Part shown: positions 53,737-62,700 of the stretch, one piece after another | How the letters are laid out: the number at the start of each line of letters is the position of its first letter | How positions within the stretch are numbered: position 1 is the stretch's first letter | DNA from: Rhinopithecimicrobium faecis | GTDB taxonomy: Bacteria; Bacteroidota; Bacteroidia; Sphingobacteriales; Sphingobacteriaceae | Assembly: GCA_017942165.1 (NCBI GenBank) | Contig: JAGKSB010000005.1 | Coordinates: 62,001 to 126,000, forward strand | Length of the DNA stretch: 64,000 nucleotides | Direction of reading: 5' to 3' | Program-made: the position numbers and the translations under genes | The notes under the pieces: generated by a model | What the model saw: the letters and a program-made list of their open reading frames with translations, nothing else | Databases searched by the model: none | Told to the model about the DNA's origin: nothing

Positions 53737-53744
53737 TATTTTTG
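53737..53744 (+). promoter_or_regulatory. -7 box 4 bases before the OstA-like start
   Basis: TATTTTTG, then CTTT and GTG. Full match to TAnnTTTG. The tilS box points the other way within the same 56-base gap. Confidence 0.5.
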
Positions 53745-53748
53745 CTTT

Positions 53749-56070
53749 GTGAAACAAAATTTATTAATTGCAATCATAGTTAGTTTATTCAGTACTTGGG
53801 CTTTTGCACAGCAAGGCGATGAACTAAAGTTACTTTCTTCCTCCAACTCCATCGGAAATTCTAAAACAGGCAATGTCATGTTTTACCGTCCTGTCTATGA
53901 ACATAAGGGATCCACGCTTTCTGCGGATTCAGGCTATGTACACTCCGATAAGATTGGACGCGACTTCTTTGAAGCCTATGGTAATGTCATTATAACACAA
54001 CCCTCAGGAACACAGATTTTTGCGGACAAATTACATTATGAAGCTTCCACGCAACTGGCTACGTTAACGCAGTCTGTACGGATGGTCGATGGACAGGCTT
54101 TACTAACGACGAATTACTTAACCTATGACCTGCGTAATTCGCATGGTACCTATAAAGGTGGAGGTCGTATTGTCAGTAAAGGGGATACAATCACCAGTAA
54201 TACGGCCTACTACTACGAGAAGTCTGGAGATACTTATTTTAAAAATAAAGTGGTCGTACGTAGCCCTTCCGTAAAGATATTTACCGACACTATGCAGTAT
54301 AACTCCTTCTCAAAGGATACCTACTTCTTTGGAGCGACCAATATGAAGGGGAATAAAGGTGAAAACCTATATACACAAAAAGGCGTTTATAATACAGGCA
54401 GTGGTCAAGCACGTTTCACAAAGAATAATATCTATACAGAAAACTCCAAGATTCTAAAAGGTGATACCCTTTATTACGACCGTACTGCAGGAATTGGAAA
54501 AGCTATTAAAAATGTTATTTTTATCGATACAGCGGACAAATTCTATACCTATGGTGGCTACGGACTCTATAGACAAGCCGATCAATCTATATTAATGACC
54601 GATAAGCCGCTGGTAGTTTCTGTTGTGAAAAATGATTCTACAAGTAATGGCAGCTCTTTACCTAGCCCAAATGCAGCGAATACGACGAATACTGTAAACC
54701 CGGCGAATACTGCAAATACAGCTAATTCGATTGAGAAAGAGAATAGTAAAGCCGTACTATCAAAAAAAGAGAAACAAAAGGAGGGCAACACCAAGCCTAC
54801 GAGCGTCGCTAAGGAAGGGCTCACGACGCTGCCTACAGATAGTGGAGCTACCAAAATGGCGCCCTCTGTCGACTCCCTATTCCTGACGGCAGACACCTTA
54901 TTCTCCCGTGTTATACCGCTTAAAGAGTACCAAGCGAAGCAGTTTAACTTAGATCGAGAAGGAGGGAAAATTGAAGATGCTAATGACATTGACTATGGCG
55001 ATGAGGAAGATACCAGCAGCCTTGCTACGGACTCTTTATTAGTAGACTCTCTGGCTTTAGACACAACAAAGCTGTCCAATAAACTTTCAGCACTTAAAGA
55101 TACGACGGCACTTAAAGAAAAAAATAACGCTATAGCGGAGCTAAAAAAAGCACCTACGAAGGCCGCTGCGGCAAAATTGCAAACGCCCATAAATAAACCC
55201 AAATCAACGGTGACAGCGATTAAGCCTAAGTCAGCACCCACGGTAATCAACCAATCGAAAGTGCAACTAGACAAGAATTTTCGTGCTGACTCCGTGTTAC
55301 GTAAGAAAACTATTTTCCCGAAAGGAACCGAAGTAGATAGCATCCTAACGAAGGCGCAGCAGTCTGTAGCGCAGGTGGACAGCGTAAAGCAAACATCCCT
55401 AGACACCGGTAGCACCCGAATTGTCAATGCTTACCACCATGTACGCCTATTTAAGTCGGATTTCCAAGCCGTCGCAGACTCCGTATATTATGGTATGGTA
55501 GACTCCATGTTTCGCTTTATGGGAAAACCAATGATTTGGGCGGAATCATCGCAGATTTCAGCCGATACCATCTATCTGCAAGTAAAGAATCAAAAATTAG
55601 AAAATGCGCTCCTTCTGCAAAATGCCTTTATGGTGTCTTCCGTCTTAGATTCCATAAAATATAACCAGTTAAAGGGTAGAAAAATTACAGCCTTCTTCAC
55701 CAATAATAAATTAGACCGCCTTTTCGTGGATGGAAATGCGGAAAGCTTATATTTTATCGTAAATGATAAGCAGAATATCATCACAGAGTTATTCCATGAT
55801 CGCTCAGCGCGAATAAAAATATTGATGAAGAATAGCCGCATTAAAAACTATGTCTCTATTCAAAAGGTAGAATCAAAAATTTATCCCTTCTCAAAAGTCA
55901 CCTCGGAAAATGAATTCCTTCCAGGATTTATTTGGAAACCTCAAGATAGGCCGAAGTCGAAACTTGATTTATTAAATAGAACACGCGAGGTAACTACAGA
56001 TATTAAAATAGATGCTAAGCCTGAAAAAGAGATTTTAAAGGGAGATCCTCCAGCAACTAAAAAGAAATAA
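53749..56070 (+). CDS. OstA/LptA-like periplasmic protein with disordered linker
   Basis: A 773-residue exported protein starting at GTG, with a signal peptide (LIAIIVSLFSTWAFAQQ). The N-terminal part (about 25-285) consists of LptA/OstA-type beta-jellyroll repeats (YGNVIITQPSGTQIFADKLH; LHYEASTQLATLTQSVRMVD). A long polar linker (about 290-545) rich in Asn/Ala/Thr, then Lys/Ser/Asp, follows. A second OstA-like segment lies at about 555-730 (YHHVRLFKSDFQAVADSVYY; DTIYLQVKNQKLENALLL). OstA-like proteins of Bacteroidota are thought to take part in LPS transport across the periplasm as the LptA counterpart; that is inferred for this gene. Confidence 0.85.
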   Translation: MKQNLLIAIIVSLFSTWAFAQQGDELKLLSSSNSIGNSKTGNVMFYRPVYEHKGSTLSADSGYVHSDKIGRDFFEAYGNVIITQPSGTQIFADKLHYEASTQLATLTQSVRMVDGQALLTTNYLTYDLRNSHGTYKGGGRIVSKGDTITSNTAYYYEKSGDTYFKNKVVVRSPSVKIFTDTMQYNSFSKDTYFFGATNMKGNKGENLYTQKGVYNTGSGQARFTKNNIYTENSKILKGDTLYYDRTAGIGKAIKNVIFIDTADKFYTYGGYGLYRQADQSILMTDKPLVVSVVKNDSTSNGSSLPSPNAANTTNTVNPANTANTANSIEKENSKAVLSKKEKQKEGNTKPTSVAKEGLTTLPTDSGATKMAPSVDSLFLTADTLFSRVIPLKEYQAKQFNLDREGGKIEDANDIDYGDEEDTSSLATDSLLVDSLALDTTKLSNKLSALKDTTALKEKNNAIAELKKAPTKAAAAKLQTPINKPKSTVTAIKPKSAPTVINQSKVQLDKNFRADSVLRKKTIFPKGTEVDSILTKAQQSVAQVDSVKQTSLDTGSTRIVNAYHHVRLFKSDFQAVADSVYYGMVDSMFRFMGKPMIWAESSQISADTIYLQVKNQKLENALLLQNAFMVSSVLDSIKYNQLKGRKITAFFTNNKLDRLFVDGNAESLYFIVNDKQNIITELFHDRSARIKILMKNSRIKNYVSIQKVESKIYPFSKVTSENEFLPGFIWKPQDRPKSKLDLLNRTREVTTDIKIDAKPEKEILKGDPPATKKK

Positions 56071-56075
56071 TGCTT

Positions 56076-56128
56076 CCCTAAAGCACAAAAAGCTGAATCT
56101 TATGGATTCAGCTTTTTGTGCTTTAGGG
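56076..56128. terminator. 24-bp stem terminator between convergent genes
   Basis: CCCTAAAGCACAAAAAGCTG continues to 56099 and pairs perfectly with 56105-56128; loop TTATG. It serves the OstA-like gene (+) and rdgB (-). The stem's own A and U tracts make it a terminator in both directions. Confidence 0.88.
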
Positions 56129-56136
56129 ATAATAGA

Positions 56137-56715
56137 TTACCCCTGTTCTTTCAAAAAATCAGCTAACTTTTGCACCGCAATAGCGCGATGGCTGATGGCA
56201 TTTTTCTGCGCTGCAGTCATCTCTGCAAATGTCTCACTATATCCCTTAGGGATAAAAATAGGATCATAACCAAATCCATCAACACCGCGACGCTCAGCAA
56301 TAATATCCCCTTCAATACTGCCTTCAAAGAAATATTGCTGCTCATTATAATAGAGGGAGATCACCGTTTTGAAGCGCGCTGTACGATTGGTCGTATCGCC
56401 CAAATTCGTCAATACTAAATTTATATTTTGCTCCATATCGCGTGTTCCACTATAACGAGCGGAATAAACCCCTGGAGCTAAGTCCAAGGCATCGACCTCC
56501 ATGCCTGAATCATCGCCAAAACAATATAAGCCATATTTACTGACTAAATAATCGGTCTTTTGTTGTGCATTCTCCTGAAAGGTAACTCCCGTTTCCGGAA
56601 TATCATCTGTACAAGCGATGTCGGCAAGACTCTTTAACGTAAAGGAGCCTCCCACGATTGCCTGCACCTCGGCAAGCTTATGAGCATTATTCGTTGCAAA
56701 AACTAATTCTATCAC
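56137..56715 (-). CDS. rdgB: RdgB/HAM1 non-canonical purine NTP pyrophosphatase
   Basis: House-cleaning enzyme that hydrolyses (d)ITP and XTP to monophosphates. 192 residues of normal length: FATNNAHKLAEVQAI (substrate site), TGVTFQENAQQK, GDDSGMEVDAL (metal), PGVYSARYSGTRD, GFGYDPIFIPKG and AISHRAIAVQKL. It is the last gene of the run deoxyhypusine synthase-like, unknown, rdgB (3 bases after the unknown gene). Confidence 0.95.
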   Translation of the reverse strand: MIELVFATNNAHKLAEVQAIVGGSFTLKSLADIACTDDIPETGVTFQENAQQKTDYLVSKYGLYCFGDDSGMEVDALDLAPGVYSARYSGTRDMEQNINLVLTNLGDTTNRTARFKTVISLYYNEQQYFFEGSIEGDIIAERRGVDGFGYDPIFIPKGYSETFAEMTAAQKNAISHRAIAVQKLADFLKEQG

Positions 56716-56718
56716 GTA

Positions 56719-57255
56719 TTATAAATTTTTAAATTCTGCCCAGAAGGCTTTTTTCTTGGCGATATCCGATAACATCTCTTCAAAACTAAAGGTATTAAAT
56801 ACCGACGCTTTCTTACCACGCTGATAGGTATTAAAAGGGATAGCCGGCAAGTTTAAAATTGCTGGATCTACACCTAATAAAATTATCTTTAGGGGCTTTA
56901 ATCCTCCCATAATACGCTTGAAGTCATACCCATTTCCAGGGCTTGCTAAATTTAATAGCGCAATATCTGCTAAAGCGATATCCAAGGCTCCGATAGTCTT
57001 CAGAAACGCCTCATAGGCTGCCGTAGACATATAGGGATGTTGCTCATCATTAATAAGGAACAATATCGACTTCCCATAGCCACCCTGAAACACGAATTCC
57101 TTCTGTGCAGACTCGGAAGACTGCGCAGAAGGAATCGTTGGGGCCACCTCAGAAGTAGCATCCTGCTGCATAGCAACACTGACACCTGAAGAAAAAATAG
57201 TCTCCGACATCAGCGCCTGCAAAGCAAAAGGATTATTGCTATGTAAGGTTGCCAT
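56719..57255 (-). CDS. Unknown protein, probable small alpha/beta fold
   Basis: A 178-residue cytoplasmic protein I do not recognise. The first 70 residues are polar, Ser/Ala/Gln-rich and probably disordered. The rest alternates hydrophobic strands (KSILFLIND, DIALLNLA, KIILLGVD) with helices, suggesting a Rossmann-like domain. A recurring theme is the GVDPAILNLPAIPFNTYQ segment. No catalytic motif is evident. It is sandwiched with 10 and 3 bases between the DHS-like gene and rdgB on one transcript. Confidence 0.65.
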   Translation of the reverse strand: MATLHSNNPFALQALMSETIFSSGVSVAMQQDATSEVAPTIPSAQSSESAQKEFVFQGGYGKSILFLINDEQHPYMSTAAYEAFLKTIGALDIALADIALLNLASPGNGYDFKRIMGGLKPLKIILLGVDPAILNLPAIPFNTYQRGKKASVFNTFSFEEMLSDIAKKKAFWAEFKNL

Positions 57256-57264
57256 AAGAAGTTA

Positions 57265-58245
57265 TTATTGACCTAAGATCCATGCGAATACTAAAGGAGC
57301 AACAATCGTAGCATCCGATTCGATCATAAATTTAGGCGTGTCAATATCTAATTTACCCCAAGTGATCTTCTCATTTGGAACAGCACCAGAGTAAGAACCA
57401 TACGATGTCGTCGAATCAGAGATTTGACAGAAATAAGACCAGAAAGGAACATCTGTCCACTCTAAATCTTGGTACATCATCGGTACTACACAGATTGGGA
57501 AATCGCCAGAGATACCACCAGCAATCTGGAAGAATCCTACGCCTTTACCACCCGAATTAGCACGGTACCATTCTGTTAAGTAAATCATGTATTCAATACC
57601 TGATTTTACTGTAGAAGCTTTTAATTTTCCTTTGATAACATTCGAAGCGAAGATATTACCTGTTGTAGAATCTTCCCATCCTGGACATACAATCGGCAAG
57701 TTTTTCTCTGCCGCAGCAACAATCCATGAATCTTTAGGATCAATTTCATAGTATTGCTCTAACACCCCAGAGTTTACCACTTGGTATAAATATTCATGTG
57801 GTAAGTAACGCTCACCTTTAGCTTCAGCAGCCTCCCAAACATCTTCTAAATGTTGTTGTAGACGGCGGAAAGCTTCCTCTTCAGGAATACAAGTATCGGT
57901 AACACGGTTGAAGTGTGCATCTAATAATTCACGCTCTTGCTCAGGAGTTAAATCTCTGTAGTTAGGAATACGCTTGTAGTGTGAGTGCGCCACTAAGTTC
58001 ATCACATCTTCTTCCAAGTTTGCACCTGTACAAGAGATAATATGTACTTTATCTTGACGGATCATTTCTGCTAAAGAAACGCCTAATTCTGCCGTAGACA
58101 TGGCACCACCTAATGAAATTAACATTTTACCACCTTCGAGTAAATGTTGTTCATAACCTTTTGCTGCATCCACTAATGCGGCTGCATTAAAGTGACGGTA
58201 ATTGTGTTCAATAAATTGACTAATTGGACCTTTTTGTGTACTCAT
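57265..58245 (-). CDS. Deoxyhypusine synthase-like enzyme
   Basis: A 326-residue protein of the deoxyhypusine synthase family: NAD-binding TGANLEEDVMNLVAHSHYKR, WEDSTTGN, ISGDFPI and, near the C-terminus, KITWGKLDIDTPKFMIESDA. The lysine in WGK aligns with the catalytic Lys that forms the enzyme-butylamine imine in eukaryotic DHS. Bacteria have no eIF5A, so bacterial relatives are thought to transfer the aminobutyl group of spermidine to putrescine (homospermidine formation) or to another acceptor; that is family knowledge, not shown here. A TATCTTTG box at 58273-58280 gives a leader of about 20-28 bases. Confidence 0.88.
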   Translation of the reverse strand: MSTQKGPISQFIEHNYRHFNAAALVDAAKGYEQHLLEGGKMLISLGGAMSTAELGVSLAEMIRQDKVHIISCTGANLEEDVMNLVAHSHYKRIPNYRDLTPEQERELLDAHFNRVTDTCIPEEEAFRRLQQHLEDVWEAAEAKGERYLPHEYLYQVVNSGVLEQYYEIDPKDSWIVAAAEKNLPIVCPGWEDSTTGNIFASNVIKGKLKASTVKSGIEYMIYLTEWYRANSGGKGVGFFQIAGGISGDFPICVVPMMYQDLEWTDVPFWSYFCQISDSTTSYGSYSGAVPNEKITWGKLDIDTPKFMIESDATIVAPLVFAWILGQ

Positions 58246-58316
58246 CGCTAATTATTTTTTAAATAAGTGTTACAAAGATAGGCATTATTATTTATTTTAA
58301 TTCCTTCAAGCAGCCG

Positions 58317-58360
58317 TATAAAGGCGCATTAAAAAAAATATAAAAGCGCATTAAAAAAAA
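58317..58360. repeat. 22-bp tandem duplication after the epimerase stop
   Basis: Two copies of TATAAARGCGCATTAAAAAA (first 20 bases; R is G, then A) at 58317-58338 and 58339-58360, 21 of 22 positions identical. It lies 7 bases downstream of the stop of the minus-strand gene and overlaps its terminator T run. Confidence 0.85.
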
Positions 58361-58384
58361 TGGGAAATTAAATCTCCCATTTTT
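58356..58384 (-). terminator. Terminator overlapping the epimerase stop codon
   Basis: On the minus strand AAAAATGGGA, loop with the stop TAA (58368-58370), TCCCATTTTT; the last five codons form one arm. The T run comes from the tandem repeat. Confidence 0.8.
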
Positions 58385-59465
58385 CACAAGACGCTAAAAA
58401 TTCCTCAGAAATATCTGCGCCAATACCAACCGTATCTGCGATGCTGATTTGGTAGCCATCATACTGAATACCACCAATAACAGGGTCTACCAGATGTCCT
58501 ACCATACAGGTATCTAAATCGAAAAACTTCACATTTGGCGCTGCATAAGCAAAATGTACTTTAGCCGCTAAGGCCAACCTGCTCTCTAACATCCCTCCTA
58601 TCATACAAGGAATTTGATACTCCGCAGCAATGGCTGCAATCTTTAAAGCATCATAGATACCTTTAGATTTAGAGAATTTAATATTTATATAGTCACAGGC
58701 ATCTTCCCGACATAAGCGCTCGGCATCGTGATGTGAATAAACGGACTCATCCGCCATAATTGGTACTATAGTCAATGTTCTTAAGGCTGGAAGTAAGTGA
58801 TCGTTATAGCTGCGCATAGGCTGCTCACAATACTGTATTTTGTAGGGCTCCAACCCTTGTAATGCCACGATTGCATCCTCATAAGACCAGCCCTGATTAG
58901 CATCTATACGAATCGGAATATCAAAACCTACAGCCTGACGAATTGCTTTAATACGGGCGATATCAGTCAAGGGATCTTTCCCTAACTTCACTTTAAAAAT
59001 CTGTGCTCCGCCCTCTTTTAAGGAAAATGCTTTAGCAGCCATATCCGCAGGACTCGCAATACCCAAGGTAATATCGGTGGTAATATCGCGCGGATGACCT
59101 TTTAAAAACTGATATAATGGTAGACCTGCATGCTTCGCTGCAAGATCATATAATGCCATGTCAAAAGCCGATTTTATAGTCGTATTTCCTGCGATAAATA
59201 AATCGAGCTCTCCAAGGCGCTCTTCCAAGGCCAATGCATCTTTACCCTTCCAAATTTTCGCAAATTCCCGCGCCACGACTAAGCAGGTTTCCTGTGTCTC
59301 ACCAACAATCATAGGGAATGCTGAACACTCACCTACCCCATAGATATTGGCATCGGTATATATTCTGACGAAGGTGTTCTGTGCGAAATCCATGGTCCCT
59401 GTAGCAATTACAAAAGGTTCCATAGGAATGCTTAAACGGTAAATTTCAATTTTAGTAATTTTCAT
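58368..59465 (-). CDS. L-Ala-D/L-Glu-type dipeptide epimerase (enolase superfamily)
   Basis: A 365-residue member of the muconate-lactonizing subgroup of the enolase superfamily. The catalytic lysines are in FKVKLGKDP (KxK), metal ligands in RIDANQGWS, EQPM and ADESV, and the second-side Lys in INIKFSKSKGIYD. This set fits dipeptide epimerases that racemise the C-terminal residue of L-Ala-D-Glu from murein, though related enzymes prefer other dipeptides. With the S46 and M20 peptidases of the window it could recover murein or protein dipeptides; that link is inference. Confidence 0.9.
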   Translation of the reverse strand: MKITKIEIYRLSIPMEPFVIATGTMDFAQNTFVRIYTDANIYGVGECSAFPMIVGETQETCLVVAREFAKIWKGKDALALEERLGELDLFIAGNTTIKSAFDMALYDLAAKHAGLPLYQFLKGHPRDITTDITLGIASPADMAAKAFSLKEGGAQIFKVKLGKDPLTDIARIKAIRQAVGFDIPIRIDANQGWSYEDAIVALQGLEPYKIQYCEQPMRSYNDHLLPALRTLTIVPIMADESVYSHHDAERLCREDACDYINIKFSKSKGIYDALKIAAIAAEYQIPCMIGGMLESRLALAAKVHFAYAAPNVKFFDLDTCMVGHLVDPVIGGIQYDGYQISIADTVGIGADISEEFLASCEKWEI

Positions 59466-59641
59466 GGCTCTTAGGTGTTAGCTGTAAAGAGGCAAATTTA
59501 ACAATCCTTTCTAATTCTCTTCACAAAGATTCTTATTTCTGCGGCAAAAGATAAAGCTCACTATAAACAAGGACAATAAGCGGCTGTAGGATAAACAAAA
59601 TTTTGATTTAAACACGCTTTTAATTACCGTTTTCATAACTT

Positions 59642-59649
59642 TATGTTTG
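59642..59649 (+). promoter_or_regulatory. -7 box upstream of gltB
   Basis: TATGTTTG, full match to TAnnTTTG, 80 bases before the ATG; no TTG at the -33 distance. Nothing else is recognised in the 264-base gap 59466-59729. Confidence 0.4.
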
Positions 59650-59729
59650 ATAAATTTAAATATTGTTAATAAAAAACGAATTTAATTCCTATATTAGCAT
59701 TACCATTACATTTGAGAGATAAAAAAACA

Positions 59730-62700
59730 ATGATAGAGAACGCTATGAACCCGGAAGGACTATATGACCCAAGTTTCGAGCACGACGCTTGTGGGGTAGG
59801 TTTTGTGGCCCAAATAAAAGGCCTAAAGTCCCACGCTCAAGTCGCTGATGCATTAACCATGCTCGAGAATATGGAGCATCGTGGAGCATGTGGCTGTGAC
59901 CCAGAAAGTGGAGATGGTGCTGGAATTATGATCCAACTACCGCACGAATTTCTATGGGAAGAATGTATTAATCTAGGTATTCAGCTGGAAGAGCCTGGCT
60001 ACTACGGCACAGGAATGCTGTTCTTACCTAAGGATGAAGCACTGAATAAGATCTGTAGACAGGTCATTAATGAGGCTGTAGAAGATCGCGGCATGCGCTT
60101 CTTAGGCTATCGAGAGGTTCCCGTAAACAGAGATGGCATCGGCCAGACAGCGCTAAGCGCAGAACCTGAAATCGTCCAGTTCTTCGTCGCTAGACCCGAT
60201 GGAGTTTCGAATACAGAAGAATTTGAACGCAAACTATTTGTCTTAAGAAGACTTATCATCCAAAAAATTAAAGCCTATCAGGAATACCCACTACCCCTAT
60301 ATTTCGCTTCCCTATCGTGTAAGACTATTATTTACAAAGGTCAATTAACCACGTATCAGGTAGGTACCTATTTTAAAGATCTACGTGATCCACGTGTGAT
60401 TTCAGCCTTTGGCTTAGTGCACTCACGCTTCTCCACCAATACCTTTCCTTCATGGTCCCTTGCGCAACCTTTCCGTATGTTAGCGCATAATGGAGAGATA
60501 AACACCTTAACAGGAAATTTAAACTGGTTCTATGCTGGCTTACGCAGCCTTTCAAGTCCTTATTTCACGGAAGAAGAGATGCAAATCCTCCTTCCTGTAG
60601 TCGATAAAGGTCAATCAGACTCTGCATGCCTCGATAATGTAGCCGAACTATTATTACACGCAGGGCGAAGCTTAACACATGTGATGTTAATGCTTGTTCC
60701 TGAAGCTTGGGACGGAAACACACAAATGGATCCTTTAAAGCGCGCCTTCTATGAATACCATGCGACGTTAATGGAGCCTTGGGATGGTCCCGCAGCCTTA
60801 TGTTTTACCGATGGAAAATCTATTGGTGCCACCTTAGACCGCAATGGCCTACGCCCTCTACGTTATGCGATTACGTCGGATGACCGTGTAATTGTAGCTT
60901 CTGAAGCTGGAGCCCTTCCGATTGATGAAGCGACTATTATCAAAAAAGGAAGACAGCAGCCAGGGAAAATATTCTTAGTGGACATGGAGCAAGGAAAGAT
61001 CCTTTCTGATGAGGAAGTGAAAGGGGAATTAATCCATCAACAACCCTATGGGGAGTGGTTGGACAACTATAAGATCCGCATGGATGAGCTGCAGGATCCC
61101 CGCGTGACATACACCTACCTTTCCAAGGAATCAGTCTTTAGATATCAACAAACTTTTGGGTATTCCCGTGAAGATTTAGAAACCATCTTAACGCCAATGG
61201 CCCTCACAGGTTATGAACCTATTGGCTCCATGGGCACGGATGTACCTTTGGCTATTCTCTCGGAACATCCACAACACCTATCCTCGTATTTCAAACAGTT
61301 CTTCGCACAGGTAACAAACCCACCTATTGACCCCATTCGCGAGCGATTGGTGATGAGCTTAGCAACATTTATTGGAAATGCAGGAAATATATTAATTGAA
61401 GATAAAAAATTCTGCCACTGCGTCACCTTAGACCACCCGATATTAACGTCCAAGGAATTGGAGAAATTACGTAGTATCGATACGGGTGTATTTCAAGCGA
61501 AGACGCTGCAATGCTATTTTAATGCCGACGGGAAAGCGGGCTCCCTAGAAGCGGGCTTAGAGCGCCTTTGTCGCTATGCCGATGATGCGGTACGTGACGG
61601 CTTCGAGGTACTTATCCTTTCCGACCGTGCTATCGATTCACAGCATGCTGCCATCCCTTCTATTCTCGCGGTCTCTGCCGTACACCACCATTTAATAAAA
61701 ACGGGAAACCGCGGTGCGGTAGGTATCGTCGTGGAAGGAGGCGATGTCTGGGAGGTACACCACTTCGCTTGCCTGCTAGCATTCGGCGCGACAGCCATCA
61801 ACCCTTATATGGCCTTAGCTTCCATCCGTACCATGAAGGAAACACAGTCCTTTGAGACGGCGCTCACCTGGCCAGAATTATCGAAGAACTATGTAAAAGC
61901 CATCTGTGCTGGTCTCTTAAAGATATTCTCGAAAATGGGTATCTCCACACTGCAATCTTACCATGGAGCGCAGATTTTTGAAGTCTTAGGTATCAACAAA
62001 TATGTCGTCGACAAGTACTTCTGTGGTGCTGTATCCCGTATCGGGGGCTTAGATTTAGATGATATCGCCCGTGAGGTTTTAAATAAGCATAAGCGTGGTT
62101 TTCAAGAAAGCCGCAGTGATAAGGTACTCTTAAATGAGGGCGGAATCTACCAATGGAAACGCCGTGGCGAGGGGCACCTTTGGAACCCACAAACGGTACA
62201 TTTACTGCAACAAGCTTGTCGTACAAACGACTTTCAAACCTATAAAAAATATGCTTCGCTAATCAATAATCAAAAGGAGCGTATGTTTACCCTACGTGGC
62301 CTCTTAGACTTTGCGAAACACCGCACGCCAATTCCATTGGATCAGGTGGAGCCTGCATCAGAAATTATGCGCCGCTTTGCAACGGGAGCCATGTCCCTAG
62401 GATCCATCTCTTCGGAAGCTCACTCCACATTAGCCATCGCCATGAACCGTATAGGTGCCAAGTCCAATACCGGTGAGGGGGGTGAGGATGAAGCGCGTTT
62501 CAAGCCACTGGAAAATGGTGACTCCATGCGCTCGGCGATAAAACAAGTAGCCTCAGCAAGATTTGGCGTTACTTCAAACTACCTGACGCAAGCGGAAGAA
62601 ATTCAAATAAAAATGGCTCAAGGAGCCAAACCTGGTGAAGGAGGTCAGCTGCCAGGTGATAAGGTTAATGACTTTATCGCCCGCCTACGTCACTCCACAC

